DNA of 20,942 nucleotides from DAOMFM01 sp035429825 (GCA_044224215.1 JBGAKX010000078.1:1-20942); one strand, 5' to 3'. Positions 7,701 through 15,801 are shown, counted from the first letter of the stretch. The notes: a model not told the origin generated them from the sequence alone. Numbers and translations: made by a program.

Positions 7701-8736
7701 AGAGCGCATCGGTCGCGTGCAGGTCGCCGGTCGTCATCATGCTCCAGATGCCGACGTCGTGCGCGCGGGTCTGCGTGAGCGCTCGCGCCCACCGCCCGTC
7801 CGCGTAGCGATACATCGGTCCGGCGATGTCCGCGGCCCAGAGCGCCGTCGAGCCGTCCGGCGCGCGCGTGTCGCACAGCGCGAACACGTTTTCGAGGCGC
7901 ATCTCGGACGGCATACCCGGAAACGGCACCCAGGCCGATCCGTCGAACAGGGCGACGCCGTCCGTGCGACCAGCGATGACGTGCGGCGTGCCGTCGAGGG
8001 CGTCCGTCAGGACCACGCGGTATGTCGTGACCGAGTGTCCGCCCGCCATCGCCGACGGGTATGTCGTCCACACGCCGTTGCGCAGGCGCAGCGTATCGCC
8101 GTTGCTGACGCTGCACCACAACTCGTCGGCGCCCTGGTACCCCCGGACGACGCTTACGAAGTTGCAGTCGCCGGAGAACTGCCTGGGAAACTCAGGATCC
8201 TCGACCCACTTTCCATCGATGAATCGCACGAGCGACCGACTGCCGACGCAGACGATCGTGTTCGGCCGTCCGGGCTCGCTCATCTCATACAGACCGTGGA
8301 CGTACGCGTCGGGTACGCCCCACGGCGCCGAATACACGGTCATGTCGCCGTGCTGCGAGCGCCTGACGACGCCGCCTCCAAGCAGCGCGAACCACATGTC
8401 GCCGTTGGCGCCCTGTACGATGAAGCCGATGCCGTTGCGGCCGGCTTCCGGTGGGATGTTGAGGACGCGCCATTCACGCCCGTCGTAGCTTGCCGCGCCG
8501 TCCTTTGTCCCGATCCAGAGCTGACCGTTGTTGTCGGTTGCCATCGCGGTGATGGCGTTCTGCGGAATACCGTCCTTGCTGGTAAAGACGCGCACGCTCG
8601 GACGGCCGTAGTCGCGCGGGTCGCCACTGGCGGTGGATTCGATCGGCGACGCCGGGGGTGCCGCGAAGCCAACGGTCGCGATGAGAGCCGCAAGCACCGC
8701 AAGGCCCGCTCGGAAGGAGAAGCGCATGCGTATCAT
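4756..8736 (-). CDS. Periplasmic beta-propeller (reg_prop/Y_Y_Y) hybrid histidine kinase
   Basis: Predicted 1326 residues. An N-terminal signal sequence (FRAGLAVLAALIATVGFAAP) is followed by about 13-14 propeller repeats (about residues 45-700) marked by LWIGT/IWVGT-type strands, enough for two seven-bladed propellers. A Y_Y_Y domain (about 710-792) starts at NRNHLTFEYALLSYNRES. One transmembrane helix (about 798-822) leads to a coiled segment and HisKA with MSHELRTPLNAVLGF (His about 879). HATPase_c has NLLGNAVKFTDTGG, DDGRGI and GTGLGLAISQQ. The receiver has VLVVDDSAENR, Asp about 1165 (IFMDRRMPVMDG) and Lys in VIKPFDE. A helical C-terminal tail (about 1245-1326) follows; it resembles the tail common after receivers in such hybrids and lacks an HPt His. 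It probably senses an extracytoplasmic ligand, often a glycan in related Bacteroidota systems. No DNA-binding domain is attached. The ATG at 8736 is chosen; 8727 is an alternative. Confidence 0.93.
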   Translation of the reverse strand: MIRMRFSFRAGLAVLAALIATVGFAAPPASPIESTASGDPRDYGRPSVRVFTSKDGIPQNAITAMATDNNGQLWIGTKDGAASYDGREWRVLNIPPEAGRNGIGFIVQGANGDMWFALLGGGVVRRSQHGDMTVYSAPWGVPDAYVHGLYEMSEPGRPNTIVCVGSRSLVRFIDGKWVEDPEFPRQFSGDCNFVSVVRGYQGADELWCSVSNGDTLRLRNGVWTTYPSAMAGGHSVTTYRVVLTDALDGTPHVIAGRTDGVALFDGSAWVPFPGMPSEMRLENVFALCDTRAPDGSTALWAADIAGPMYRYADGRWARALTQTRAHDVGIWSMMTTGDLHATDALWIGTAGAGLVRLHLGLWTAFDKSIGLVTESTYSILATSHPTDGDVVWIGAINGGLVRFARGKARQVLRSDGTWIPWPMCLADDPSATRERVIVGEAGALNIVEDGVAIRTFRKKDGVSGFDVTCLLKTADEAGESVFWVGGDAGVCKLVGDRLEPGPAMPPNAVTCLAETVAPSGGRTLWVGTERGLLVFAPDGQREIDMSSGLPAKNVLSLKEVTLKTGVHELWVGTRLGIARIALDGTFRVTGTLSTNSVPALPNNTIYRIEFDNAGRIYLPTNRGVARLTERPPTARRTREFDVTTFTTDDGLPNDECNTGASTVDHRGRIWVGTLNGIAMYDPRAEIVPAPSRLIFVRRSLVDDGDVALEDDAQLAYNRNHLTFEYALLSYNRESTIVYRTQLVGYEDEPSDWTHDAKREFNSLPTGSFVFRVWSRDAAGVDVGPIEVSFAVRPPPWFTWWAFVLYALAILALGYLAIRWRLRAFAQRNVQLQEAIAARTIELADTVRELQVSQQTAMASERDAQAANLAKSVFLANMSHELRTPLNAVLGFAQLLDRTGSLGTNERHQVGIIRRSGEHLLGLINDVLSLAKIEAGKLELHEQPFSPIELLAAVESMTRVRADAKDLSLTFDVAAGFPPVVFGDDGKLRQVLLNLLGNAVKFTDTGGVRLSADWRDDRATFEVSDDGRGIAEDEFGGLFHAFSQTASGRATTEGTGLGLAISQQIVQLMGGEISVSSTPGTGSTFRFEIPLPESSEHALESSRRTIVKVRDDERRRRVLVVDDSAENRHLLVVLLTSVGFDVREARDGREALDISESWRPRVIFMDRRMPVMDGTEATRRIRERERLNGGAGHRVVIIATTASVFEQERDEIIAGGCDDLVIKPFDESEIFTMLERHAHVRFAFAGDGAPRGADSDTQGAVIARMKTLDPLVARRLYDALNVGDAVLAGDVALEIETIDPELGREIARQIREFKMDRLMVVLEGSVT

Positions 8737-8758
8737 GTCGGAAGAATCGGAGTAACCC

Positions 8759-8767
8759 TTTATACCA
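8759..8767 (-). promoter_or_regulatory. Extended -10 of the propeller sensor kinase
   Basis: On the minus strand TGGTATAAA is an extended -10, with TATAAA at 8764-8759, 22 bases before the ATG at 8736. No convincing -35 stands 17-18 bases upstream, which fits an extended -10 promoter. Confidence 0.45.
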
Positions 8768-8819
8768 CGGGGAGATCCCGGTACGGTCGGGCGCCTGCAA
8801 ACGGCCGTGTACGCATGAT

Positions 8820-8849
8820 TTGGCGGTTTCAAGCGCCGGATGGTAGTAT
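8820..8849 (+). promoter_or_regulatory. Promoter of the YkgJ-type gene
   Basis: TTGGCG (8820-8825), an 18-base spacer and TAGTAT (8844-8849) form a sigma70-like promoter. The predicted start near 8856 gives a leader of about 52 bases before the ATG at 8908. Confidence 0.45.
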
Positions 8850-8907
8850 TCCCGGGCTTCCAGCGCGGGCCAACCGACCGTACTGCAGAGAGGACCCAGA
8901 GTTTCCA

Positions 8908-9477
8908 ATGAGCGAACACCCCACCCGGCCGCCCAGATCTCTCCCTGTGCTCGGCGAGGTCCAGACACGTCCTCCGTTTCCTCCGGCAGATGTTCCTCCA
9001 AAGGCGAGCCTCTATTTCCAGATGTTCTGGAACGTCACCAAGAAGGTTGCTCGATCGCCGTACTCCCTGCACACGTGGCACGCGCTGAGGCGCACGATTC
9101 TGCCGCAGCTCCTGCCCGACGAGCTCCTCTATCGATGGAAGCCCTATCAGAAGGGCGAATGCAGCCGCTGTGGCGCATGCTGCCAGGTCCAGTTCCAGTG
9201 CTCGTTCATGGTCGACGACGGCAATGACCTGACGCACTGCCGGATCTACACGACCGAGCACGCGCCAAAGGCGTGCCTGATGTTCCCGGTCGATCCGTTC
9301 GACCTGCACATGCTGCAGCGCGAAATCGGCGATCGGTGCACGTTCTACTACGAGGGCGAGCCCGAGCCGATTCCCAGGATGGAGTACGCGTCGATCATCG
9401 CGCGCCACCTGGTGGACCGCGGGCGGCGCAGCTGGCGCAATCGCAAGCGCCGCCCTGCGCTTGAAAGCGTGGATTAA
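8908..9477 (+). CDS. YkgJ/UPF0153-type Cys-cluster protein
   Basis: Predicted 189 residues. The central motif CSRCGACCQVQFQC (C85, C88, C91, C92, C98) is the signature of the YkgJ family (annotated as a putative zinc- or iron-chelating domain). Further cysteines in THCRIY and KACLMFP belong to the same fold. The N-terminal 80 residues are proline-rich at first (RPPFPPADVPP) and then basic and aromatic, with no signal peptide or clear membrane helix. The biochemical role of the family is not established; metal or Fe-S binding is inferred from the cysteines. The ATG at 8908 has a GAGAGGA about 14 bases upstream, rather distant for a Shine-Dalgarno. The frame stays open far upstream but that part is the shadow of the divergent kinase gene. 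It is a single-gene unit. Confidence 0.82.
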   Translation: MSEHPTRPPRSLPVLGEVQTRPPFPPADVPPKASLYFQMFWNVTKKVARSPYSLHTWHALRRTILPQLLPDELLYRWKPYQKGECSRCGACCQVQFQCSFMVDDGNDLTHCRIYTTEHAPKACLMFPVDPFDLHMLQREIGDRCTFYYEGEPEPIPRMEYASIIARHLVDRGRRSWRNRKRRPALESVD

Positions 9478-9478
9478 T

Positions 9479-9599
9479 CAGAGCTGAGGCCGGTAGGCCT
9501 CAGGCCCCAACGTCGGTCGACGGGTGTGTGCGTTGAACCGTTCAACTCGCCCGCGCCGCGGCGCTCGTTGGGGCCTGAGCGCTACCGCACTCAGCTCTG
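9479..9599. repeat. Long palindromic repeat (family 2), copy B; probable bidirectional terminator
   Basis: A nested palindrome fills the whole gap between two converging stop codons. Pairings are CAGAGCTGAG (9479-9488) with CTCAGCTCTG (9590-9599), CGGTAG (9491-9496) with CTACCG (9582-9587), CTCAGGCCCCAACG (9499-9512) with its exact complement (9566-9579), and a central GTTGAAC-C-GTTCAAC (9532-9546). It would form a very stable long hairpin or cruciform. Its right end, read in complement, is nearly identical to the left end of the copy at 4641-4738. Confidence 0.8.
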
Positions 9600-10505
9600 C
9601 TAATAGATCGGCGGTTCCCCCGGCGGCCGCGTCTTCCACCGCTTGTGGATCCACAGCCACTCGTCGGGATGCTCGCGGACGATCTGCTCGACGACGCTCG
9701 TGAACCGCTGCGTGTTCACCAGGATGTCGTCTTCCTTTGAGCCCGTGCGCGTCACCTCGACCGGTTCGCCAAAGTAGAGGACATAGCGCTTGGATTCTTC
9801 GTCCCAGTACGTGAACGCCGGGACGACCGCCGCCTCCGTTCGCGCCGCGAACGTGGCGAGGCCCGTCGTCGTCGATGCCGGTATGCCGAAGTAGTCGACG
9901 AACACACCTTCGTTGTCGAGCGTGTTCAGATCGATCAGGATGCCTACCATCTCGCCCGCAGCGAGGGCCGACAGCGTCGCCCGCGCCGCCTGTTTCTTGT
10001 CGATCGCGCGATTACCGCACAGCGTGCGGTAGCTCTCCACGAGCCGTTCCACCCTCGGGTTGTCGATCCGCCGAACGAGAAAGTTCACCCTCGGCGACCC
10101 CGACAGGTGCAGACAAAACGGCTTCAGCTCCCACGCGCCCAGGTGGCCCGTCAGGAACAGCACGCCCTTTCCGTCCGCGATCGCCTTCATGATGATGTCG
10201 CGGTTGACGAACTTCATCGTCCGGTACGCGTCCTCGGGCGTGCGCAGTTTCGGAAGCTGGCTGAACTCGCCGAGCCCGCGGCCGAGGTTCACGAACGAGT
10301 TCCGCAGGATGCGCTCGCGCTCGTCCGCGGACTTCTCGGGAAATGCGAGCGCGAGGTTCGTCCGGCCCGTGCGCTTCAGACCGCCGGCAACCCGGTATGC
10401 GCAGATGCCGACGAGCTTTCCGATCCACAGTGCGCCGCGTCGCGGCAGCAGTCCCAGCCCCTTCAGGATCGTCCAGGCCGCGGCGTACTCGACGAGTTCC
10501 TTCAC
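9600..10505 (-). CDS. LpxL/HtrB-family lipid A acyltransferase
   Basis: Predicted 301 residues, the usual length for the family. It belongs to the lysophospholipid/lauroyl acyltransferases that add secondary acyl chains to KDO-lipid A at the inner membrane. The catalytic HX4(D/E) motif is TGHLGAWEL (His121, Glu126). Other supports are NLALAFPEKSADER (the family's N-LA-FP-motif), LVRRIDNPRVERLVESYR, GILIDLNTLDNEGVFVDYFG and the C-terminal EWLWIHKRWKTRPPGE. The start is a GTG at 10505 preceded by GGGGAG four bases upstream, 13 bases after the lepA stop, so it is probably the last gene of a ROK-lepA-acyltransferase operon. The gene ends in the palindromic repeat. Whether it is LpxL-, LpxM- or another acyl-specific enzyme cannot be told from sequence. 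Confidence 0.92.
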   Translation of the reverse strand: MKELVEYAAAWTILKGLGLLPRRGALWIGKLVGICAYRVAGGLKRTGRTNLALAFPEKSADERERILRNSFVNLGRGLGEFSQLPKLRTPEDAYRTMKFVNRDIIMKAIADGKGVLFLTGHLGAWELKPFCLHLSGSPRVNFLVRRIDNPRVERLVESYRTLCGNRAIDKKQAARATLSALAAGEMVGILIDLNTLDNEGVFVDYFGIPASTTTGLATFAARTEAAVVPAFTYWDEESKRYVLYFGEPVEVTRTGSKEDDILVNTQRFTSVVEQIVREHPDEWLWIHKRWKTRPPGEPPIY

Positions 10506-10518
10506 AGCGCTCCCCGGC

Positions 10519-12314
<1,796 letters not shown>

Positions 12315-12318
<4 letters not shown>

Positions 12319-13295
12319 GCTTCGTCGCGGGCGAGCAGCGCGGCGCCGATCACGCCGGCGCTCATGCGGAGTTCGTCCGCCGTGATGCGGCACGCATCAA
12401 ACGCCGGCTGGAAGGCCCGGTGGCGGGTGTGCTCGATGATGGGGAGCAGGAGCGTGTCGCCGGCGGCCATGACCTCGCCGCCGATGACGACCGTTTCAAC
12501 GTTCAGGAGATTGATGACGCCAGCGAGCGCGATGCCGAGATACATCGCCGTGCGATCCATGATGAGCTGGGCCATGTCGTCGCCCGTGGCCGCTGCCGCG
12601 GCGATGTCCTTACAGGTGAATTCCCGGTCGCGCGGAATGACGAGTCGCGACAGCGAGCTCGTGCGGTCGCGGAACAGTCGTTCGCGGGTACGGCGGACGA
12701 TGTTCGGCTCGGACGCGACGGTTTCGAGACAGCCGATGTTGCCGCAGGCGCACTCGATCCCGTCGGGATCGATCGTCATGTGGCCGAACTCGGCCGCATA
12801 CCCGGTCGCTCCGCGCCACACCTTGCCGTCGAGGATGATCCCGGCGCCAACGCCGGTCCCGATCGAGACGTAGAAGAGGTTTCGGCTCCCGCGACCGGCT
12901 CCACGAACGAACTCGCCGTACGCAGCCGCGTTGGCATCGTTGTCGAGCACGACCGGGAGACCGGTCATCCGCTTGACCTCGCCGTAGAGATCGAGCGAGG
13001 AGAGGTCCGGCAGGTTCGGGAGGACCACAACCTGATGCGTTGCACTGTTTACGAGGCCGGGAAGTCCGATGCCGACGGCCGCGATCCGGTCGTGGGCCTC
13101 CGGGTCCGAGTGCAGTTCGGTCACGAGCGTCGTGAGCTGGCGAAACAGGTCGTCGGCGCGCTCGCTCTCGGTCTGGAGGCTCAGCTCGCGAACGAGCTGT
13201 CCGGACGCATCGACGAGGCCGCCGCGGACGGTGGTTCCGCCGAGGTCGACGCCAATGTAGAGCGCGTCAGTTCCGCTCGCTCCGTGTTCCGACAT
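12315..13295 (-). CDS. ROK-family sugar kinase (glucokinase-like)
   Basis: Predicted 326 residues. ROK kinases phosphorylate glucose or amino sugars with ATP in the cytoplasm. The N-terminal YIGVDLGGTTVRGGLVD is the phosphate-1 loop. DNDANAAAYGE (118-128) holds the likely catalytic Asp120. EFGHM with CACGNIGCLE supplies the ROK zinc site (one His and three Cys). VVIGGEV is the adenosine-site loop. There is no N-terminal helix-turn-helix, so it is a kinase and not a ROK repressor. The ATG at 13295 is chosen because the ROK fold starts there and GGGGAG lies 10 bases upstream; an in-frame ATG at 13358 lies inside the -10 hexamer and is excluded. It leads the operon with lepA and the acyltransferase. 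The sugar is not determined, glucose being most usual. Confidence 0.92.
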
Positions 13296-13353
13296 CTCCG
13301 CTACGCTCCCCGGCGCCGCACAGTCTCGCCGGCGCGGCAGATTAAGACCTCTC

Positions 13354-13383
13354 ACCATAGCAGAGGGCCGAAGTTGCTGTCAA
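13354..13383 (-). promoter_or_regulatory. Promoter of the ROK-lepA-acyltransferase operon
   Basis: On the minus strand a perfect TTGACA (13383-13378) is followed by 18 bases and TATGGT (13359-13354), preceded by TG as an extended -10. The predicted start is about 13347, giving a leader of about 52 bases. This is the best promoter match in the window. Confidence 0.7.
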
Positions 13384-13399
13384 TTTTGGCAAACTTCGG
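13368..13399. promoter_or_regulatory. Inverted repeat in the ROK/DedA divergent promoter (candidate operator)
   Basis: CCGAAGTT (13368-13375) and AACTTCGG (13392-13399) are perfect complementary arms separated by 16 bases. They overlap both -35 regions and touch the DedA -10 at 13400. A bound regulator could control both directions; no regulator gene is adjacent. Confidence 0.45.
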
Positions 13400-13405
13400 T
13401 AGAAT
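13377..13405 (+). promoter_or_regulatory. Promoter of the DedA-GHMP kinase unit
   Basis: CTGTCA (13377-13382), 17 bases and TAGAAT (13400-13405) form a fair sigma70-like promoter. Its -35 overlaps the -35 of the opposite ROK promoter, so the two would compete for polymerase. The ATG is 30 bases past the -10. Confidence 0.45.
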
Positions 13406-13435
13406 GCCCGCGCTCTTTTTCCCCATAACGCGCGA

Positions 13436-14005
13436 ATGATCGACGAGTTACAAGGACTGCTCAGGCAGTACGGCCTGTGGGTCGTCTTCTTTGGCACGAT
13501 GATCGAGGGCGACCTCACGCTGCTGCTCGCGGGCGTGCTCGCGCGGTCCGGGTTGTTCAGTTTTCAGGACGCCCTGCTGGTCGGGACCTCCGGCGGCGTC
13601 GCGGGCGATCTGATCGCCTACCTGATCGGGCGAATGTTCCGCAGCCGGGCGCGCACGCTCAGGTTCTACGTCAAGGCAAAGCCCCGCATCGAGCGGCTCA
13701 TCCGTCGATTCGGCGGCTCGACGTTGTTCGTCGTCAAGTACACGTACGGGTTGCGGACGGCAATGTCGGTGTTCTGCGGGCTCGCGCACTTCGGTGTGCA
13801 CCGGTTCGCGCCGCTCACGCTGCTCAGCTGCGTGGTGTGGGTCGGGCTGCTCTCGGGGCTCGGCTACTTCTTCACCGGCAGCATCGAGAAGCTGATCGGA
13901 GACATCCGCCACCTCGAGCGGTTTGCGCTCGTCATCGGCGTTCTCATCGTTATCTTCTTTGTTGTAAAGCATTACCGGCTCGGGCGGAGGGTCATCGAGG
14001 AGTGA
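13436..14005 (+). CDS. DedA/VTT-family membrane protein
   Basis: Predicted 189 residues. DedA-family proteins are inner-membrane proteins linked to lipid-carrier or phospholipid translocation and to membrane homeostasis. The N-terminal half has the reentrant hairpin region with FGTMIEGDLTLLLAGVLA, including the conserved acidic residues, followed by GGVAGDLIAYLIGR. A basic cytoplasmic stretch (RSRARTLRFYVKAKPRIERLIRRFGG) precedes VVKYTYGLRTAMSVFCGLAH, the family's F/K-x-Y-x-G-x-R motif. Two further membrane segments lie at about 122-145 and 160-178. The ATG at 13436 follows the predicted promoter; no Shine-Dalgarno is evident. The next gene starts 58 bases downstream on the same strand and may be co-transcribed. 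The substrate is not known. Confidence 0.85.
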   Translation: MIDELQGLLRQYGLWVVFFGTMIEGDLTLLLAGVLARSGLFSFQDALLVGTSGGVAGDLIAYLIGRMFRSRARTLRFYVKAKPRIERLIRRFGGSTLFVVKYTYGLRTAMSVFCGLAHFGVHRFAPLTLLSCVVWVGLLSGLGYFFTGSIEKLIGDIRHLERFALVIGVLIVIFFVVKHYRLGRRVIEE

Positions 14006-14063
14006 CCGCCGACCTCGCGTTGCACAGGGCTGTCCCCGTCACGAGCGCAATCGACAACACGCA

Positions 14064-14993
14064 ATGATCATCGAGACCTCAGCACCGACACGCATCGACC
14101 TCTCCGGCGGGACGATCGACATCTGGCCGCTCTACCTGCTGCACGGCGGCGCCGAAACGGTCAACATGGCCATCGACATGTATGCACGGTGCCGGATCGA
14201 GACCGGAGGAACAGGGTACACAATCGAATCACGCGACACGGGCGCGCGCGTCCACNNNNNNNNNNNNNNNNNNNNNNNNNNNNNNNNNNNNGCGGCGCCT
14301 CCCGGATCGGGGCTCGGCGGGTCGTCGACGCTTGCGATCGCTGTCTCGGGGGCGCTCGACCGGCTCGTCGAAACACACCTCGAACCCGAGCAGATCCGGA
14401 CACTTGCGACGAACGTCGAGACCATGGTGATCAAGGTGCCGGCGGGCCTCCAGGACTACTACCCGGCGCTGTACGGCGGGGTCAACGCGTGGCACTTCGG
14501 GCTGCCGGGCGTCGCGCGCGAGCCGCTGCCGGTCGATCTCGCTCGGCTCGAATCGCGGATCGTGCTCGCCTACACGGGCATCCCGCATTTTTCGGGCACG
14601 AACAACTGGGAGATCTACAAGGCCCGGATCGAGGGCGACGCGGGTGTCGCCGAACGGCTCGAGCGGATCCGAGTGACGTCGCACAAGATGCGCGCGGCAT
14701 TGCTGGCGGGCGATCTGGACACGGCGGGCGAAGTTCTCGGCGAGGAATGGCAGAACCGGCGCGCGCTCGCGGAAGGGGTCTCGACGCCGTTCATCGAGGA
14801 GTTGATGGAGATCGCGCGCGCGGCGGGCGCGCCGAACGCGAAGGTGTGCGGCGCCGGCGGCGGCGGCTGCGTGGTGTTCTTCTGCGACGAGGGGCGGAAG
14901 GCGTCGGTTGTCGCCGCGTTGGAGGCGACGGCGGCGCGGGTGCTCGATTTCAGGATCGATACCGCGGGGCTGAGAATTTCAGCCGCAGATTAA
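14064..14993 (+). CDS. GHMP kinase (sugar kinase family), interrupted by an assembly gap
   Basis: The N-terminal IETSAPTRIDLSGGTIDIWP is the GHMP motif 1 region. PPGSGLGGSSTLAIAVSGAL is the ATP-binding Pro-X3-Gly-Leu-X-Ser-Ser-type motif 2, and KVCGAGGGGCVVFF is motif 3. TMVIKVPAGLQDYYPALYGGVNA is typical of the heptose 7-phosphate/LmbP-like subgroup. The enzyme therefore probably phosphorylates a sugar or sugar phosphate with ATP; the substrate is not determined, and heptose for LPS or a nucleotide sugar is one possibility. The N run at 14256-14291 falls between motifs 1 and 2 and keeps frame. Only 12 codons stand there, fewer than I expect for the family, so the predicted 309 residues are probably short. 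The last residues and the TAA stop lie inside a dispersed repeat, so the native C-terminus may have been altered. Confidence 0.85.
   Translation: MIIETSAPTRIDLSGGTIDIWPLYLLHGGAETVNMAIDMYARCRIETGGTGYTIESRDTGARVHXXXXXXXXXXXXAAPPGSGLGGSSTLAIAVSGALDRLVETHLEPEQIRTLATNVETMVIKVPAGLQDYYPALYGGVNAWHFGLPGVAREPLPVDLARLESRIVLAYTGIPHFSGTNNWEIYKARIEGDAGVAERLERIRVTSHKMRAALLAGDLDTAGEVLGEEWQNRRALAEGVSTPFIEELMEIARAAGAPNAKVCGAGGGGCVVFFCDEGRKASVVAALEATAARVLDFRIDTAGLRISAAD
14256..14291. other. Run of 36 undetermined bases (assembly gap)
   Basis: Thirty-six Ns lie inside the GHMP kinase. The frame agrees on both sides, but the true gap length is not known from the sequence. Confidence 0.99.
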
Positions 14994-15026
14994 CGCAAAT
15001 TCGCGCAAATCTGCGTTCATCTGCGG
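14983..15026. repeat. Dispersed CGCAGAT/GCGCAAAT repeat, copy 2 (complete)
   Basis: Imperfect inverted repeat running from CCGCAGATTAACGCAAAT (14983-15000) to ATCTGCGTTCATCTGCGG (15009-15026) around a short centre. It fills the convergent gap between the GHMP kinase and the MBL gene. The GHMP stop codon TAA is inside it, and the MBL stop codon is 2 bases beyond it. Confidence 0.8.
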
Positions 15027-15028
15027 CA

Positions 15029-15647
15029 TCATCCCATCATCGCCAGCCACTGATCCACCGTCGGGATGCGCATGTACGTATTTGAGCGCTTCTCTTCGCC
15101 GATCGTGCTCGTCGGCGTCCGCCCATAGTCGTGCCCGGGATACAGAATCGTGTCGTCCGGCAGTTTCGCCAGCCGCTGCGTCAGGCTCTCGTACATCTGC
15201 GCCGGATCCGCACCGGGCAAGTCCACGCGCCCGCACCCCTGCACGAACAGCGTGTCGCCCGAGACGAGCCGGCCGTTCACCAGAAAACACTGGCTCCCCG
15301 GTGTGTGGCCGGGTGTGTGTAGAAAAGTTACAGACACGTTGCCGACGTCGAGCGTGTCTCCGCTGGCGTGGCGCACCAGGTCGGACGATTCGAGACCGGT
15401 GACGACCTGGATGCCGGGCGCTTCGTGCTCGTTCACGTGGAGCTTGACCGGCCGGAGCTCGTTCAGCCTCGCCATGCCCTACGTCGAGAATCCCTGCGAC
15501 GTCCCACGCCGGATCGACGACGACGCATTCGCGCGTGGCGAGATCGCCGATCAGGTACACAAAATTGACCATACCGGCGGCGACACGATCGCCCGTCGCG
15601 AAGTCGCGGCCCGCGAGCAACTGCTTGAAGTAGAGGCCTTCGGACAT
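15029..15647 (-). pseudogene. MBL-fold metallo-hydrolase, broken by an internal deletion/frameshift
   Basis: Two reading frames encode the two ends of one protein. The N-terminal part (start ATG 15647) reads YFKQLLAGRDFATGD, MVNFVYLIGD and VVVDPAWDVAGILDV, typical of glyoxalase II-like/MBL hydrolases. The C-terminal part in another frame (about 15484-15029) reads RLNELRPVKLHVNEHEA, FLHTPGHTPGSQCFLV, SGDTLFVQGCGRVDLPG and ILYPGHDYG. The piece between them, which in the family carries the THxHxDHxGG metal site, is missing, about 30 residues. The break is near 15474-15484. The offset between frames means the missing length is 2 more than a multiple of three. Without HxHxDH the product could not bind metal normally. 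It is either a real pseudogene or an assembly misjoin; the nearby N run makes the latter plausible. The start lies 7 bases after a TATACT. Confidence 0.85.
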
Positions 15648-15654
15648 GGGCTCG

Positions 15655-15660
15655 AGTATA
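15655..15660 (-). promoter_or_regulatory. -10 element of the MBL gene
   Basis: TATACT on the minus strand (15660-15655) ends 7 bases before the ATG at 15647, predicting a leaderless transcript. The region 17-18 bases upstream (TGCAAG or GCAAGC) is a weak -35 overlapping the -35 of the opposite radical SAM promoter. Confidence 0.5.
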
Positions 15661-15679
15661 CCGCAGGGAAACGTAGTGC

Positions 15680-15708
15680 TTGCATCTCGGGACCCGGATG
15701 GCTACCAT
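15680..15708 (+). promoter_or_regulatory. Promoter of the radical SAM gene
   Basis: TTGCAT (15680-15685), a 17-base spacer and TACCAT (15703-15708) form a sigma70-like promoter. The predicted transcript start near 15715 leaves a leader of about 87 bases. Confidence 0.45.
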
Positions 15709-15729
15709 AGCGCGTTAACAATCACGTTA

Positions 15730-15767
15730 CGGATGTGGGCGCATCCGGCGGGTGGAAATCCCGACCG
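15730..15767 (+). promoter_or_regulatory. Two-hairpin 5' leader before the radical SAM gene
   Basis: CGGATG (15730-15735) pairs with CATCCG (15742-15747). CGGCGGG (15746-15752) pairs with CCCG-A-CCG (15760-15767) with one bulge. The two stems share 2 bases, so they compete slightly. I recognise no known riboswitch class. The start codon at 15802 has no Shine-Dalgarno. Confidence 0.35.
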
Positions 15768-15801
15768 TATGATTGAGCCGATCCTGCGTTTCTACTGACT
15801 G

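Noticed and set aside
13295..13358. An upstream in-frame ATG for the ROK kinase at 13358
   Set aside because: This ATG is part of the TATGGT -10 hexamer and upstream of the predicted transcript start; the extra residues have no ROK similarity.
13436..14993. DedA and GHMP kinase as part of a defence or biosynthetic island
   Set aside because: No other island genes, no mobility genes and no change of base composition are visible; both families are common in chromosomes.
15029..15475. The C-terminal MBL fragment as an independent 148-residue gene starting at ATG 15475
   Set aside because: It lacks the metal-binding part of the fold, and its sequence continues directly from the N-terminal half in the neighbouring frame, so it is a fragment of one gene.
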